From positions 69,724,387-69,753,665 of the forward strand of contig CM044518.1 in the NCBI GenBank assembly GCA_024364805.1: 29,279 bases of DNA. Direction: 5' to 3'. The notes beneath the pieces are model-generated. The model did no database searches and was not told the DNA's origin. It worked only from the letters and a program-made list of their open reading frames with translations. This stretch comes from Euprymna scolopes. Its lineage: Eukaryota; Mollusca; Cephalopoda; Sepiida; Sepiolidae. The position numbers and the translations under genes were made by a program. Below are positions 1-9,362 of the stretch, in pieces (the first letter of the stretch is position 1; every line of letters begins with the position of its first letter).

Positions 1-715
1 CGTTTATATATATAAAGTTGAATATTAGCGTGCTGATGGGATATGCTATCTCTTCACTACTATTTATGTTGGTAATGGAGAAGATATTACGTAGTTCCGA
101 AAGCGTTACCAATAGAAAAAAAAATCCCTTCTTGTAAAGACGATTATGGATGACTAGTATGGCTACTCGGTGTTGCCCAAGATAAAAGTCTGTCATATTT
201 CTAATGAATCCTCTAGCTCTTTTCTCCCTACGTTCTCTCTCCATCTTCTCCAAACCGCTCTTTCTCATCTGTCTAGCCCAATCGTCTATGTCTATACACA
301 TATATACACAGACAATACTCCATTATATGATGAATTATACGTGAAATTAGTCGCCATTTTATTTTCAGATTAGTATATAATGATACTGATCCCCCCCCCG
401 ACTAAATTCGGCCCAGTTGACCGTCGGAGAATGTATATTTCTTTCTAAATTATAGATATTATTATGGTACAAGGCATTGCCAATCATGAATATACCAATT
501 TATGAGTCTTTGCTTCGTGGTTTTTTACTTTTAGCTGGATATATACACATACACGTAAACAACTATTATATATTAGATGTAACCTTTGTCACAGATTCCA
601 GACTACACATGCAAAAACTGGTGACCCGTCTACAGAAGCTCTTCAAATGAGCTGCGATGAAAATAAAACCATTAATATGCCGCAGTTTATCCACAATTAA
701 ATGATCTTGCAAGTA
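1..715. other. AT-rich sequence without a recognised gene
   Basis: No reading frame here resembles a protein I know. The stretch is AT-rich, with a run of nine C at 391-399 and short TA/CA runs near 295-312 and 540-556. The longest frame (170-373, plus) is rich in Ser, Leu and Tyr from pyrimidine-rich and TA-rich sequence and looks like chance. Confidence 0.5.
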
Positions 716-864
716 ACAAGGTTATCTATTAGAAGGAAATCCCCACAATCCGCTAAAAAAAGCTTCAAGAGCCTAGTTAGAGACAGAGAATATTAGCGAT
801 CAAGGCTCTTGACGCTTTTTTAGCGGATTGTGGGGATTTCCTTCTAATAGATAGATAACCTTGT
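716..864. repeat. Near-perfect 59-bp inverted repeat with 28-nt loop
   Basis: The left arm is 716-774 and the right arm 803-864, separated by a 28-base loop (775-802). The arms pair along almost their full length. The right arm carries one extra GATA step beside TAATAGATA, and there is a single-base change near the loop end. The high arm identity suggests a recent inverted duplication or a small fold-back element. No terminal motif or target-site duplication is obvious, so the family is unknown. A transcribed hairpin precursor is possible but unsupported. Confidence 0.85.
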
Positions 865-1610
865 CGGCAGTTCTTAAGCAAAATGTTAAAAGATGGATTA
901 TGGTCCTCTCATAAATGTGACCTTCTAAACAAGGACAAATTATTGCGCATTTGCTTTGGATTAATTCCCAAGATATCATAGCCAATGCAAGTTTATGAGT
1001 TGTCACTTACAAAAGATAAAATCATGAAGTGCCTGATCAGTAAGTTTATGAAAAAAAAAAAAAAAAATGGCGGGCGTGCCTAATTCCTTGACAAACGAGG
1101 CACAAGACAGTTCATGAACGAAACTAAAACCATTTGATGAGGAATATAAATTATGTAAAATGCTGTGTTTCTCTCGCGACCAACTAGTAAAAAAGAATGA
1201 ACTGGCTGAAAATGAAGACAAACAACCTGTAGAAATATTGAACTGACCCTTGAAATGAAAAACAAAAATAACGCTGTGGTATGTAGAAGAGCAGGTATAG
1301 ATTTGGAGATTCGAAGAATCCTTTGTAAACAAACAGAACATAGTTTCGTAAGAAATTCACCAGCTTGGGTGAGCAAAACGCATTTCTACAGCTGTAGACC
1401 AAAGTAAACAAGTTGGGTCGTGCAAAAGACAGAAAATAACATGGCACAACTTCAAATGGAGTCTAAAAAATTCAGTTTTCTCATAAAGACAGTCTACGAT
1501 ATTTGATCAACATAAGTTAATTTTCATGAGGGTTAACTAGATTGGATCGATACAAAACTGCCAACCTCGAACATATTCTCACTGGATATGAGCGTACCCT
1601 GAGAAGTAAT
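865..1610. other. Unassigned sequence, no gene seen
   Basis: Moderately AT-rich DNA with an A-run at about 1050-1067. Several minus-strand frames of 68-112 codons overlap at 1003-1447, but they are Phe/Ser/Leu-rich, lie in competing frames and match nothing I recognise. I see no domain, RNA gene or repeat end. Confidence 0.4.
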
Positions 1611-1645
1611 ATAATCTCATACGTATATATGATAATAATTAAATT

Positions 1646-1756
<111 letters not shown>

Positions 1757-2047
1757 TGAGAAAGTAATATATATTTATTATAATTAAATACTTATATGTT
1801 ATTTATTTATCTATATAGCAATTAATACTGAATTTTTTTTTGTAAATGAAATTCAATAGATTCAGGAAAGATTTGTTCAACATATAAGTAAAATTTATAG
1901 CAACATAATATCATATATGTATATATGATAATAATTATAGAATTATATATTATTTATTTATCTATATCTCAATTAATATTATTTTGCTTTATTTTTGTAA
2001 ATGAAATTTAGTAGATTCATGAATCATTTGGATTCATACAACTTTCA

Positions 2048-2143
2048 TTTATAAACAACTTGATTTTGAAGGCATTTCATATGAGGAGGAGGGGGGACGT
2101 TGTGAGGAAGTTTGAGTTACGTCCCTTTGGTATTGATATTAAT
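2048..2143 (+). repeat. 96-bp direct repeat, copy A
   Basis: Nearly identical to 4407-4501, differing by about five bases and one single-base indel. Both copies start at TTATAAACAACTTGATTTTG and end at GGTATTGATATTAAT. The family is not recognised. The 2.26 kb between the two copies is AT-rich and non-coding. Confidence 0.9.
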
Positions 2144-2230
2144 CTCGTAAATATATGTATATATGTGATAATGATTAAATACTTATCTATTATTAACTAT
2201 CTTTAGACAAATCTATTTCGTCTTTTCTGT

Positions 2231-3817
2231 AATTCACCAAGATATATGTTAACCAACTGGCATATATATACCAACGATTGGGTGTATCAGAAATTTTGGG
2301 GAATTTTTGACACCCTTAACACAAAACTGCGAATAAAATATAAAAAAATCTCTTAATTTCTCTTTTTAAAGTAGGTTGTTTATTTTCTTTATGGAATATA
2401 CTTACAAAATAAACTATTAAAGTTGTTTAAAAATAATAGAAATATTATTTTATATTTAAAAAAAAAACAGTGTTTACAAAGTGCCGGCGCGCGTTTGTGC
2501 AGCCATTTTTTTAACGTATGAAATAAATTGAATTTTACGAGTTAAATTTTTTTTTAATTTTTAAATTTTAAAAATCTATAAAAAAATTTTATTAGGTCAA
2601 TTTTTACGATATTTTCAGGGTCAGTGTGAAATTTCATGCTCTTTCCGAATATAATATTTTAGATTTTTTCTTTTAAATTCACCCCCCCCCATTTTGAAAT
2701 GTCTATTAAAATTTAAATAATTTATTTACTCACCAAAGTTTTATATATCACAAATTGAAGACAAAAGATCAATAAATAAAATATTCTAATTTGAAAAAAA
2801 AGAAGTGTTTTTGGAAAGTTACCTGTAAAGGCCAAAGTGTAAAACCTTTTTTTTTTTAAACCACGTTGATTATTTTAAGTGAAAGCTCATATTATGATTA
2901 TATTGTTAAGTAAATATCGGACGCTGACGACAATTTTTTCTATTTCATTCAATGTTTTCTTTTTTTAAATATTAAAAAAAAATTCACTCGATAAAGAAGA
3001 AATAAAATATATTAATCAAAAACTCATGTATTTCATTACGAGAATAAAAAAAATCGGTAGATTGGGTTTTTTGTTTAACGGCAAAAACTTATAAGTGAAT
3101 GTGTTAATTTTTTATCTGAGGAGGCCCCAAAATACTACTTTCGGTTTACAGCACGCAATAGAAAGAGACATTAATTTGAAGCCATCGGAAGATAAACGCG
3201 AAGAAAATCAGAAATTTGTCTCCCTTTATTTGAACAGCGAAAAACATCTGAGTTCGGGTTTTTTTTTTGTAATCGTTGTTTAAAAAAGTATTTTATTTAA
3301 AAAGGACATGGAATATAAGTATAAATATGGATAAATTCTCACCAATGAACAATGGAAGTACCCATTGAATAGTACTTTTTATAGGTAAGTGATTTTTTGG
3401 AATTTATATATATTTATTATAATCGAAGTAAGTAAAATTTCGTTGATTTTTAAAAAATCTTTTTTAAAGAAAACCGATTTAAAAAACAAATATTGCATAA
3501 ATTGCTATTAAATCTGTTATTTTTTTAAAATGTTGGTCTTTGCTCCTTTAATTAAAAAAAATAAGGTTTGAATTACATTTTTCAAGAATTCATAAGTTTT
3601 GAAAGACAGTAAGTCTAAATATTCCAGTGTTTACCACGAATTTTTAATGGCGTTTTTTGACACTGCTAACCAACGAGCCCGGGCCAACAACCCTGGAAAG
3701 TAATCGAACGTCGTTAAATCGTCGAAACATGTAAATACGGCTTTAATATGAACCCGTACATTACAATAGGTAAAGTGTTCAATCAAATCAAGAGTACTTT
3801 TTTTAAATTATTATCAT
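2231..3817. other. Very AT-rich sequence between the 96-bp repeats
   Basis: This stretch is dominated by A and T homopolymer runs, with a C-run near 2682-2690 and a single GC-rich island around 2482-2496. A 62-codon frame at 3095-3283 (plus) matches nothing I know. I see no gene, RNA or repeat end. Confidence 0.5.
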
Positions 3818-3818
3818 G

Positions 3819-3865
<47 letters not shown>

Positions 3866-3892
3866 GATGATGATGATGATGATGACGACGAC

Positions 3893-3941
<49 letters not shown>

Positions 3942-3942
3942 T
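3818..3942. repeat. Compound (TTA)n-(GAT)n microsatellite
   Basis: A (TTA)n tract from about 3818 to 3864 passes directly into (GAT)n up to about 3942, with a short GAC interruption near 3885-3892. The switch at one shared trinucleotide frame suggests one motif grew from a point change in the other. Confidence 0.95.
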
Positions 3943-4406
3943 CCCAACCAGAGTACCGTCTCTTTATATTAAATGGGACATTTTAAAAGAGCAATGAGAT
4001 AACTAAATATTATGGTGCTTAACCAATTTTGCCTCTATATTAAACAAATTTAATTGCACAAAATCTTTACGTACAGAATTTCTGCAATTCATCCAGTATT
4101 TTTGTTTTTAAAAAATTAACTAAACCATCTGCACACACATTTTGGAATCGATTCTTAAAATGAGGACGTAATTGTCAACTCTACTTGCGGCTCGGATAGA
4201 TATTGTTTTTTTCCTTTCCTCTGAACGCTTCAACCTTGTTTTTGCGTTTAAACATAACTTCCTCTATTTATGAAGCTTTTATTTTCTGCTAACTTTTTAA
4301 TTATTACTCCGTTATTTCTCGACGTATTTTCGATTTATACAAGTTATTCTTTTTAATGCTTTCCTGGATTTGCTGCATGCAATTCATTTGAAAAGTTTTT
4401 CGTATT
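3943..4406. other. No gene seen between microsatellite and repeat
   Basis: Mixed-composition DNA with no open frame of note and no recognised repeat or RNA motif. Confidence 0.4.
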
Positions 4407-4501
4407 TTTATAAACAACTTGATTTTGAAGGCATTTAATATGAGGAAGAGAGGGACGTTGTGAGGAAGTTTGAGTTACGTCCCTTTGGTATTGATATTAA
4501 T
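4407..4501 (+). repeat. 96-bp direct repeat, copy B
   Basis: Second copy of the block at 2048-2143, in the same orientation and about 95% identical. Sequence outside the block does not continue the similarity, which defines both edges. Confidence 0.9.
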
Positions 4502-4785
4502 GAAGGAAAAAATGGAAATCCTATTTGTTTTTCTATAGCAAAAATGCTGGATGAATTGTCATAACTTTTGGCGTACTACGTAAGTACATAAGCTATTTTG
4601 TTGATTTTATTTTACGAGCAGTTTTAAATATTGAGGTGAACCTGGATAAGCGTCAATAGTATTCATTCATTTATATACTGTGCTCATATGTATATATGTA
4701 TAGATATTTGACATTTTCTAATAAATACATATTTATACATATAGATATTGAAAGAGAGACACAATTATATTATTAAAAAGATACA

Positions 4786-4786
<1 letters not shown>

Positions 4787-4870
<84 letters not shown>
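4787..4870. repeat. (ATT)n-(AAT)n self-complementary microsatellite
   Basis: About 30 bases of ATT repeats run directly into about 55 bases of AAT repeats, so the tract can fold back on itself. It lies just past the 3' end (minus strand) of the adjacent R2-like LINE fragment. The outer part may derive from that element's simple-sequence tail. Confidence 0.9.
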
Positions 4871-4871
<1 letters not shown>

Positions 4872-4959
4872 TTAATATTATTAAGGATGTCACATTTGTG
4901 TCTAGCTGTTGTGTTATTGCCGATTTTATGCTAATAGGCGGATCATAACAAATGACCAT

Positions 4960-5552
4960 AGGCTATTAACATTTTTTTCTCAGTTTTTCAGCACTTTTCG
5001 CAAGATTGTGGTGGCTCACAAGAAGACATTCTTCTGAAGTACCCTAACATTGTAATGGAACCCAATTATCTCACTCCACTTGTCAAACCCTTTTGTCACA
5101 CTCCCAATGGATCTGATCACAACAGGTGCAACTTCTACTTTCTTCAACTTCCAGAATCTTTTTACTTCCTTTTCACAGGTCTTGGAACTTTCGATCTTCC
5201 TCTTTTCTTTTTCCTCTATATTCACATCACCTGGCACTGCTATATCGATGATTTTTGCCTTGTGTTCCTTTTATTTTTTTCGAACAAGACTACATCTGTC
5301 GTCTTTGCTTCAATCACATTATCACATTGGATATTCATATACCACAATAATTTAACATTATCACCCCCCCCATCGAACATGCTCGTACAATTTTTCACCG
5401 CATTCGAACCCTCTTTTCTTCCATATATCCCAATAGACCTTTCTCGTAATAATGTCATGCTGTCCCTTGTGTTCCTTTTCTGTTAACTTCTCACAACTAC
5501 TAACGAGGTGTTCATATTCTTACCTTTCTGCCCACACAGTCGATACATGGGA
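4960..5552 (-). mobile_element. R2-like LINE fragment, C-terminal endonuclease end
   Basis: Read on the minus strand, this is the C-terminal end of a non-LTR retrotransposon with a restriction-like endonuclease (R2/NeSL/Hero-type). A block IQCDNVIEA lies where these elements carry the (R/K)PD site, read here as TTD. It is followed by KIIDIAVPGDVNIEEKE (about 5217-5255) and VAPVVIRSIGSVTKGFDKW, then ATTILRKVL just before a stop near 4985. The order matches my memory of the family's endonuclease and terminal region. The frame is interrupted several times, so it is a dead 5'-truncated copy. About 70 bp of apparent 3' UTR and an ATT-rich tail follow. The reverse transcriptase part is absent here, but same-family pieces lie at 13720-14165 and 17880-20626. 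Exact clade is inferred. Confidence 0.75.
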
Positions 5553-5553
5553 C

Positions 5554-5554
<1 letters not shown>

Positions 5555-5621
<67 letters not shown>

Positions 5622-5640
5622 ATTACATTATATTACATTA
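5555..5640. repeat. (TTA)n microsatellite
   Basis: About 22 TTA units followed by a short CATTA/TATTA run. It lies at the 5'-truncated side of the minus-strand LINE fragment, so that fragment is flanked by AT trinucleotide tracts on both sides. Confidence 0.95.
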
Positions 5641-5995
5641 GGTAGATATGAATATTCAATACGTCAATATAGACTTTAACACACCAATATATGATATTAG
5701 TATTTCATTCGTTTTACTTTACGAATATTAGATATAAAAAAAATGAGATCTTTTGATAAGAATCTTTCGTATTTATGAATCAGCTGAAAATGTGACATTT
5801 CATAGTCGATAGAAAAAATATGAAAAAGTGTGAGTAAAGTTATCAGTATTAAATTATAACGGATAGTCGTCAAAAAGGAAAAAATAAGAATAGGAAAAAA
5901 GTCGGACCTATTGCGCATGCGTGTATCTGTGTGTGTAAAGGTGTTTGGAGTTTACGTTTCAGAGGGTTATGAAAGATTGGTGAGATAAGCGATAG
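5641..5995. other. No gene seen
   Basis: AT-rich sequence with one Phe/Ile-rich minus-strand frame of 73 codons (5697-5918) that resembles nothing known. Confidence 0.4.
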
Positions 5996-6021
5996 AAAGA
6001 GAGAGAGAGAGAGAGAGTGAT

Positions 6022-6105
<84 letters not shown>
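5996..6105. repeat. (GA)n microsatellite
   Basis: Purine-only GA tract with small interruptions (TGATATAGATAGATAG near 6018 and an AAGAGAAAG step near 6060). Confidence 0.95.
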
Positions 6106-6109
<4 letters not shown>

Positions 6110-6163
6110 GCGGGTGCGAGAAAAGGTAATAAAAAGGGAATATTATAAAAAGTTACAAGAAAT

Positions 6164-6535
6164 AAATTTATTATTATTATTTACTCACTAGGAGTTTTAA
6201 CACTGGCCATCATCAAAGATTTCTCTTTGAGAACAACCTGCGGTATTTCCTGGAGTATGAGTGACAACAAATCTCCCCAGATTTCTAGCATTCTCCATCT
6301 CTTTCGATAACATTTGCAAATTAATTTGCGTTATCGCACTAGCCGTTTACCATTGATTTCTCGTTGGTACCGACCATTGGTCTTTACTGAAATTTGAGTG
6401 GCAATAAGCCTCCCCAAGGCCCAAGCCCTCTTCGCACTCATCCAGTGGAGGTCTGTTTAGTGCTTTATCTGCTCGGTCTTTCAATCTTCCTTGATCCTCC
6501 TTATTATTTGACGCCGTCATTTCTTTTTTTTTTTT
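6164..6535 (-). mobile_element. Short (TAA)n-tailed retroelement, copy 1
   Basis: First of four copies of one family in the window. On the minus strand it runs from about 6535 to a TAA-type tail (6164-6180). Landmarks in element orientation are CTCCACTGGATGAG, AATTAATTTGCAAATG, CTCCAGGAAATACCGCAGG and GTTAAAACTC just before the tail. The ending in a short AT trinucleotide repeat and variable 5' truncation fit a LINE 3' end or a SINE. The parent element is not recognised. A minus-strand frame of 70 codons crosses it, but the other copies do not keep it clearly. Confidence 0.75.
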
Positions 6536-6594
6536 GGAGGGAGGGATGGAGGCTTTCAATTATACTGTTTCAGTTTGCTTGATTCCATGTAGAG

Positions 6595-6811
6595 TTTATT
6601 ATTATTATTGGCTCACATGGAGCTTTCACGCAAGTCAACAAACGATCTGATTGGAAACCTGTGGTGTTCCCTGGAAGCTGGGTGATAACAAGTCTCCCCA
6701 GACGTCTAGCTCTCTCCACCTCCTTCGATAGCATTTGCAAATGAATTTGCATCATCGCAACAGCCGCTTACTATTGGTTTCTCGCTGGTAGTGGCCATTG
6801 GTTTATACTGG
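6595..6811 (-). mobile_element. Short (TAA)n-tailed retroelement, copy 2
   Basis: 5'-truncated copy of the same family as 6164-6535. It keeps the central and 3' parts (TTCCAGGGAACACCACAGG in element orientation) and a TAA-type tail at 6596-6609. The terminal GTTAAAACTC motif is more diverged here. Confidence 0.7.

Positions 6812-6873
<62 letters not shown>
6812..6873. repeat. (ATT)n microsatellite, tail of the next element copy
   Basis: About 20 ATT units directly abut the 3' end (minus strand) of the third element copy, as expected for an expanded (AAT)n tail. Confidence 0.95.
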
Positions 6874-7215
6874 GAGTTTTCATACTGGCAATAATCAGGT
6901 ATTACACACTGATAATATAAACCGGTGGTGTTCCCTGGAGTCTGAATGACAACAAAACCTCCACAGATTTCCAGTACTTTCCACCGGTTTTGATAACCAT
7001 TACGTTATTGTAACAACCGCTTAACATTGATTTCTCGCAACAAGCATTGTTTTTTCTCTGAGATTTGGATTGCAATAAATCTTCTCAAGATCCCAGTACA
7101 CTCCGCCCTCTTTGAGTGGAGGTCTGGTTAGTGCTCTCCTTGTTAGGTCTTTTCATCCTCTTGGACCGTTCACGACTAGTTCGTGCGGTATCAGCAGGTG
7201 TTTGGCGTCATTAGT
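6874..7215 (-). mobile_element. Short (TAA)n-tailed retroelement, copy 3
   Basis: Same family and orientation as the two preceding copies. In element orientation it starts near TGACGCCAAACACCTGCTG at about 7213, passes through CCAGACCTCCACTCAAAG and CTCCAGGGAACACCACCGG, and ends TGAAAACTCA at the ATT tract. It is the longest 5' extension of the three together with copy 1. A short ATTT run follows at about 7216-7235. Confidence 0.75.
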
Positions 7216-7235
7216 TTATTATTTATTTATTTATT

Positions 7236-7675
7236 GAGATAGGCAGTTTATAAAATTTCTTGCGGGTTTTATTTTCTTTGGGCTCGTATGGTAGTGCTCA
7301 TTTTGTTTCTATTGCAATTTCCATGTGACTGGTTAGAGTTTGCAATTTATGTGGGTTTGTTAGTAAACCTTATGTCTTGAGTGTTTATTTCAATTTGATC
7401 AAAATGCATGGCATGATTTCGATCCTAGAAAACATGTAAAAATGAAGATTTAATATTATCTCTAAACCCAATATACCCCCACCCCAAATTATAATTTGGG
7501 GAATATTTATTAATTTTCTCTTCTATTTTCCCTATTTTTTTTCTTTATTCTTTTATTATTGGCTATTCTTTTACGATCCCAATTATTTCATAGTAGGCTA
7601 TATTAAAAAAAAATATTACCTACATATATGCTACCTTTCTGATTTACCTTAATATGTTGTACCTACTTTTTTACC
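7236..7675. other. AT-rich sequence with a 20-bp palindrome
   Basis: No reading frame of interest. The stretch becomes strongly T-rich toward its end. Its one notable feature is the perfect palindrome listed separately at 7482-7501. Confidence 0.5.
7482..7501. repeat. Perfect 20-bp palindrome
   Basis: CCCCAAATTATAATTTGGGG reads the same on both strands. It could extrude as a small cruciform or bind a dimeric protein, but nothing around it tells which, if either. Confidence 0.9.
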
Positions 7676-7876
7676 ATTTTATCTCATTCCTTCATTCTCA
7701 TTTTATTTCATTCCTTCATTCTCATTTTATCTCATTCCTTCATTCTCATTTTATCTCATTCCTTCATTCTCATTTTATCTCATTCCTTCATTCTCATTTT
7801 ATCTCATTCCTTCATTCTCATTTTATCTCATTCCTTCATTCTCATTTTATCTCATTCCTTCATTCTCATTTCATTT
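7676..7876 (+). repeat. 24-bp minisatellite, about 8 units
   Basis: Eight full units and a partial one. Each is a pyrimidine-rich 24-mer containing TTTTATCTCATTCCTTC and ATTCTCA. Units are almost identical; the second carries a C-to-T change. The length is a multiple of three, so a frame with an eight-residue protein repeat opens through it, but there is no sign it is translated. Confidence 0.97.
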
Positions 7877-8339
7877 CTATATTTGTATTTCGTATAATTA
7901 TGACCCTTCTCCTCTTCTGATGATCGAAATATCATGGCCTAAAGAGTTTTTTTTTCTTAAATTTCCCCCTAGCTTTTTCTTGTTGTTCTGGTGATAAAAT
8001 AAAGTTGTATATAACTTGTATTCCTCATCTTTCATTTAATATTGTTATTTGCTTTTCTTAATAGTGTTGAGCTTTCCTTATCGTGAGACGTTTTGCTTTG
8101 TTAAAGATTTACTCTTTGATAACACAATTCTTTTATCTTATTTTTAATTAATGTTTTACACATATTGTTAAAAATTAAAGTATTTGAATTTCACTAGAGA
8201 CTTCCACAAACACTATACTCTCTATTTAGCCCATTTGCATGAAAATAAATTAAACAAAATATAGCCACATGTCTCACCGTTATAATTAGCAACTAGGTTC
8301 GAAAATCTACAATGATCGATTAATTAGTATATTATAAAT
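7877..8339. other. Unassigned sequence; possible retroelement end
   Basis: No gene. CTGATGATCGAAATATCATGG near 7916-7937 resembles the sequence left at the ends of some Penelope-like elements and is similar to a motif at 9069-9103 in the fold-back structure. The remainder is AT-rich without recognisable features. Confidence 0.35.
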
Positions 8340-8458
8340 ATATACGGAATAACCACGTTGACACACCGCTATAATTAGATCACCAAAGTTAAGCAATGTT
8401 TAATCTGGTAAGTACCAGATGGGTGACCATTTGGGAATAGCATGTACTGTATGTAGGA
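8340..8458 (+). pseudogene. Full-length 5S rRNA-like sequence
   Basis: About 119 bp aligns collinearly with animal 5S rRNA, including CACGTTGA near the 5' side, GATCACCAAAGTTAAGCA (the internal box A region) and AGATGGGTGACCATTTGGGAATA (the intermediate and box C region). The overall length equals that of 5S rRNA. Many substitutions in the stems argue against a functional rRNA gene, and no T-run terminator follows directly. It is either a 5S pseudogene or, given the downstream body and simple tail, the head of a 5S-derived SINE. Confidence 0.85.
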
Positions 8459-8685
8459 GGACGTCGACATCTTCCTGCAGAATTCCCCAAATATTAACGT
8501 TGTCGTTTACCTAACCGGGATATGCGTGCGACTTGGGACTGTTTGTAAGTTTAATATTACCCTGACATTTCCTGTTTTGATAGAAGCCGGTTCAACCTGC
8601 CAAGGATAAATGCCGCTGACTTATTTTATCTATCTATCTATCTATCTATTTATCTATCTATCTATATATATTTTTTTGATAAATA
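8459..8685 (+). mobile_element. Possible body and tail of a 5S-derived SINE
   Basis: Unique-looking sequence runs about 165 bp from the 5S-like head to a TATC-type simple tail (about 8627-8664). Head plus body plus short tandem tail is the architecture of 5S-derived (SINE3-type) elements. No second copy occurs in this window, so the unit is inferred. The alternative is a 5S pseudogene that happens to precede a TATC microsatellite. Confidence 0.45.
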
Positions 8686-8744
8686 GAGATAATTTCAAAT
8701 AAATATATATATGAGGTGAATGTAGCCTGCTTAAAGCATTGTTT

Positions 8745-9285
8745 AGTATGTAACTAAATAAATATGTAGAAGGCAGTACAATGCAGAGGGAACGGAAAGA
8801 CACAAACTGAAACAGATGAAGAATAGTTTTATTAATACAACTACAAATACATGTGTATATATTAATATATTTCATACACGCATTTTATTTATATTTGTAC
8901 CGTGATTACCTGCATCAGATATAATTAGATTTCTTAAAATTAAAAAAGAAATCTAATTATATTGAAATAAAATAAAACAAAATACTTAATAACACGTGTC
9001 AGGCCATTGTTTGCTGCGAGACTGTTAGTTTTTGCAGAAGCACGTTTGAACCAATGTCAAACACATATCTGACGATGAGATCTTTGTCGAAATATTATAG
9101 CATATGGATATTCCATCAGACCAGCTGACACAGGCAATCACGGTACAAATATAAATAAAATGTGTGTATGAAACATATGAACATATACACATGTATTTGT
9201 AATTTGTATTAAAAAAAACTATTTCATCTGCTTCAGTTTGTGTCTGTCTGTTACCTCTGCATTATATTTTCTTCTACATATTACA

Positions 9286-9300
<15 letters not shown>
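8745..9300. mobile_element. Large fold-back structure with about 150-bp inverted arms
   Basis: The left arm (8761-8918) and right arm (about 9125-9282) are reverse complements over about 155 bp at roughly 85-90% identity, with weaker similarity continuing outward on both sides. Shared landmarks are ATATGTAGAAG, CAAACTGAA(A/G)CAGATGAA, ACAAATACATGTGTATAT and TTTGTACCGTGATT. The 200-bp centre holds a smaller hairpin (8920-8964) and the motif CTGACGATGAGATC...TCGAAATATTAT. No transposase frame is present. It may be two retroelement ends inverted against each other, or a fold-back transposon. Confidence 0.85.
8920..8964. repeat. Perfect AT-rich hairpin within the fold-back centre
   Basis: ATATAATTAGATTTCTT pairs with AAGAAATCTAATTATAT across a short AT-rich loop. 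It sits at the inner edge of the left arm and has no counterpart in the right arm, so it looks like a separate small insertion or duplication. Confidence 0.85.

Positions 9301-9355
<55 letters not shown>
9292..9355. repeat. (TA)n microsatellite
   Basis: TA tract of about 32 units beginning at the outer edge of the fold-back's right arm. Confidence 0.97.

Positions 9356-9362
<7 letters not shown>

Noticed and set aside
3095-3283. 62-codon plus-strand frame
   Set aside because: No family resemblance; it ends in a T-run-derived Phe/Val stretch in very AT-rich DNA.
4748-4959. Poly-Asn and poly-Leu/Ile frames on opposite strands
   Set aside because: They are translations of the (ATT)n-(AAT)n tract and are not coding.
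5055-5486. 143-codon plus-strand frame that looks like a membrane protein
   Set aside because: It is antisense to the R2-like LINE fragment, whose minus-strand protein is recognisable. The hydrophobic look comes from reading a Lys/Glu-rich coding strand backward.
7676-7876. CRISPR-like array
   Set aside because: The units are contiguous tandem copies without variable spacers, and the window is eukaryotic. The 16-bp array at 12649-12807 fails for the same reason.
7654-7920. Protein with eight-residue HSHFISFL repeats
   Set aside because: It is a 24-bp minisatellite whose unit is a multiple of three. There is no start context, conservation or flanking coding sequence.
8340-8458. Functional 5S rRNA gene
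   Set aside because: Many substitutions in conserved stems and no T-run terminator directly after the gene.
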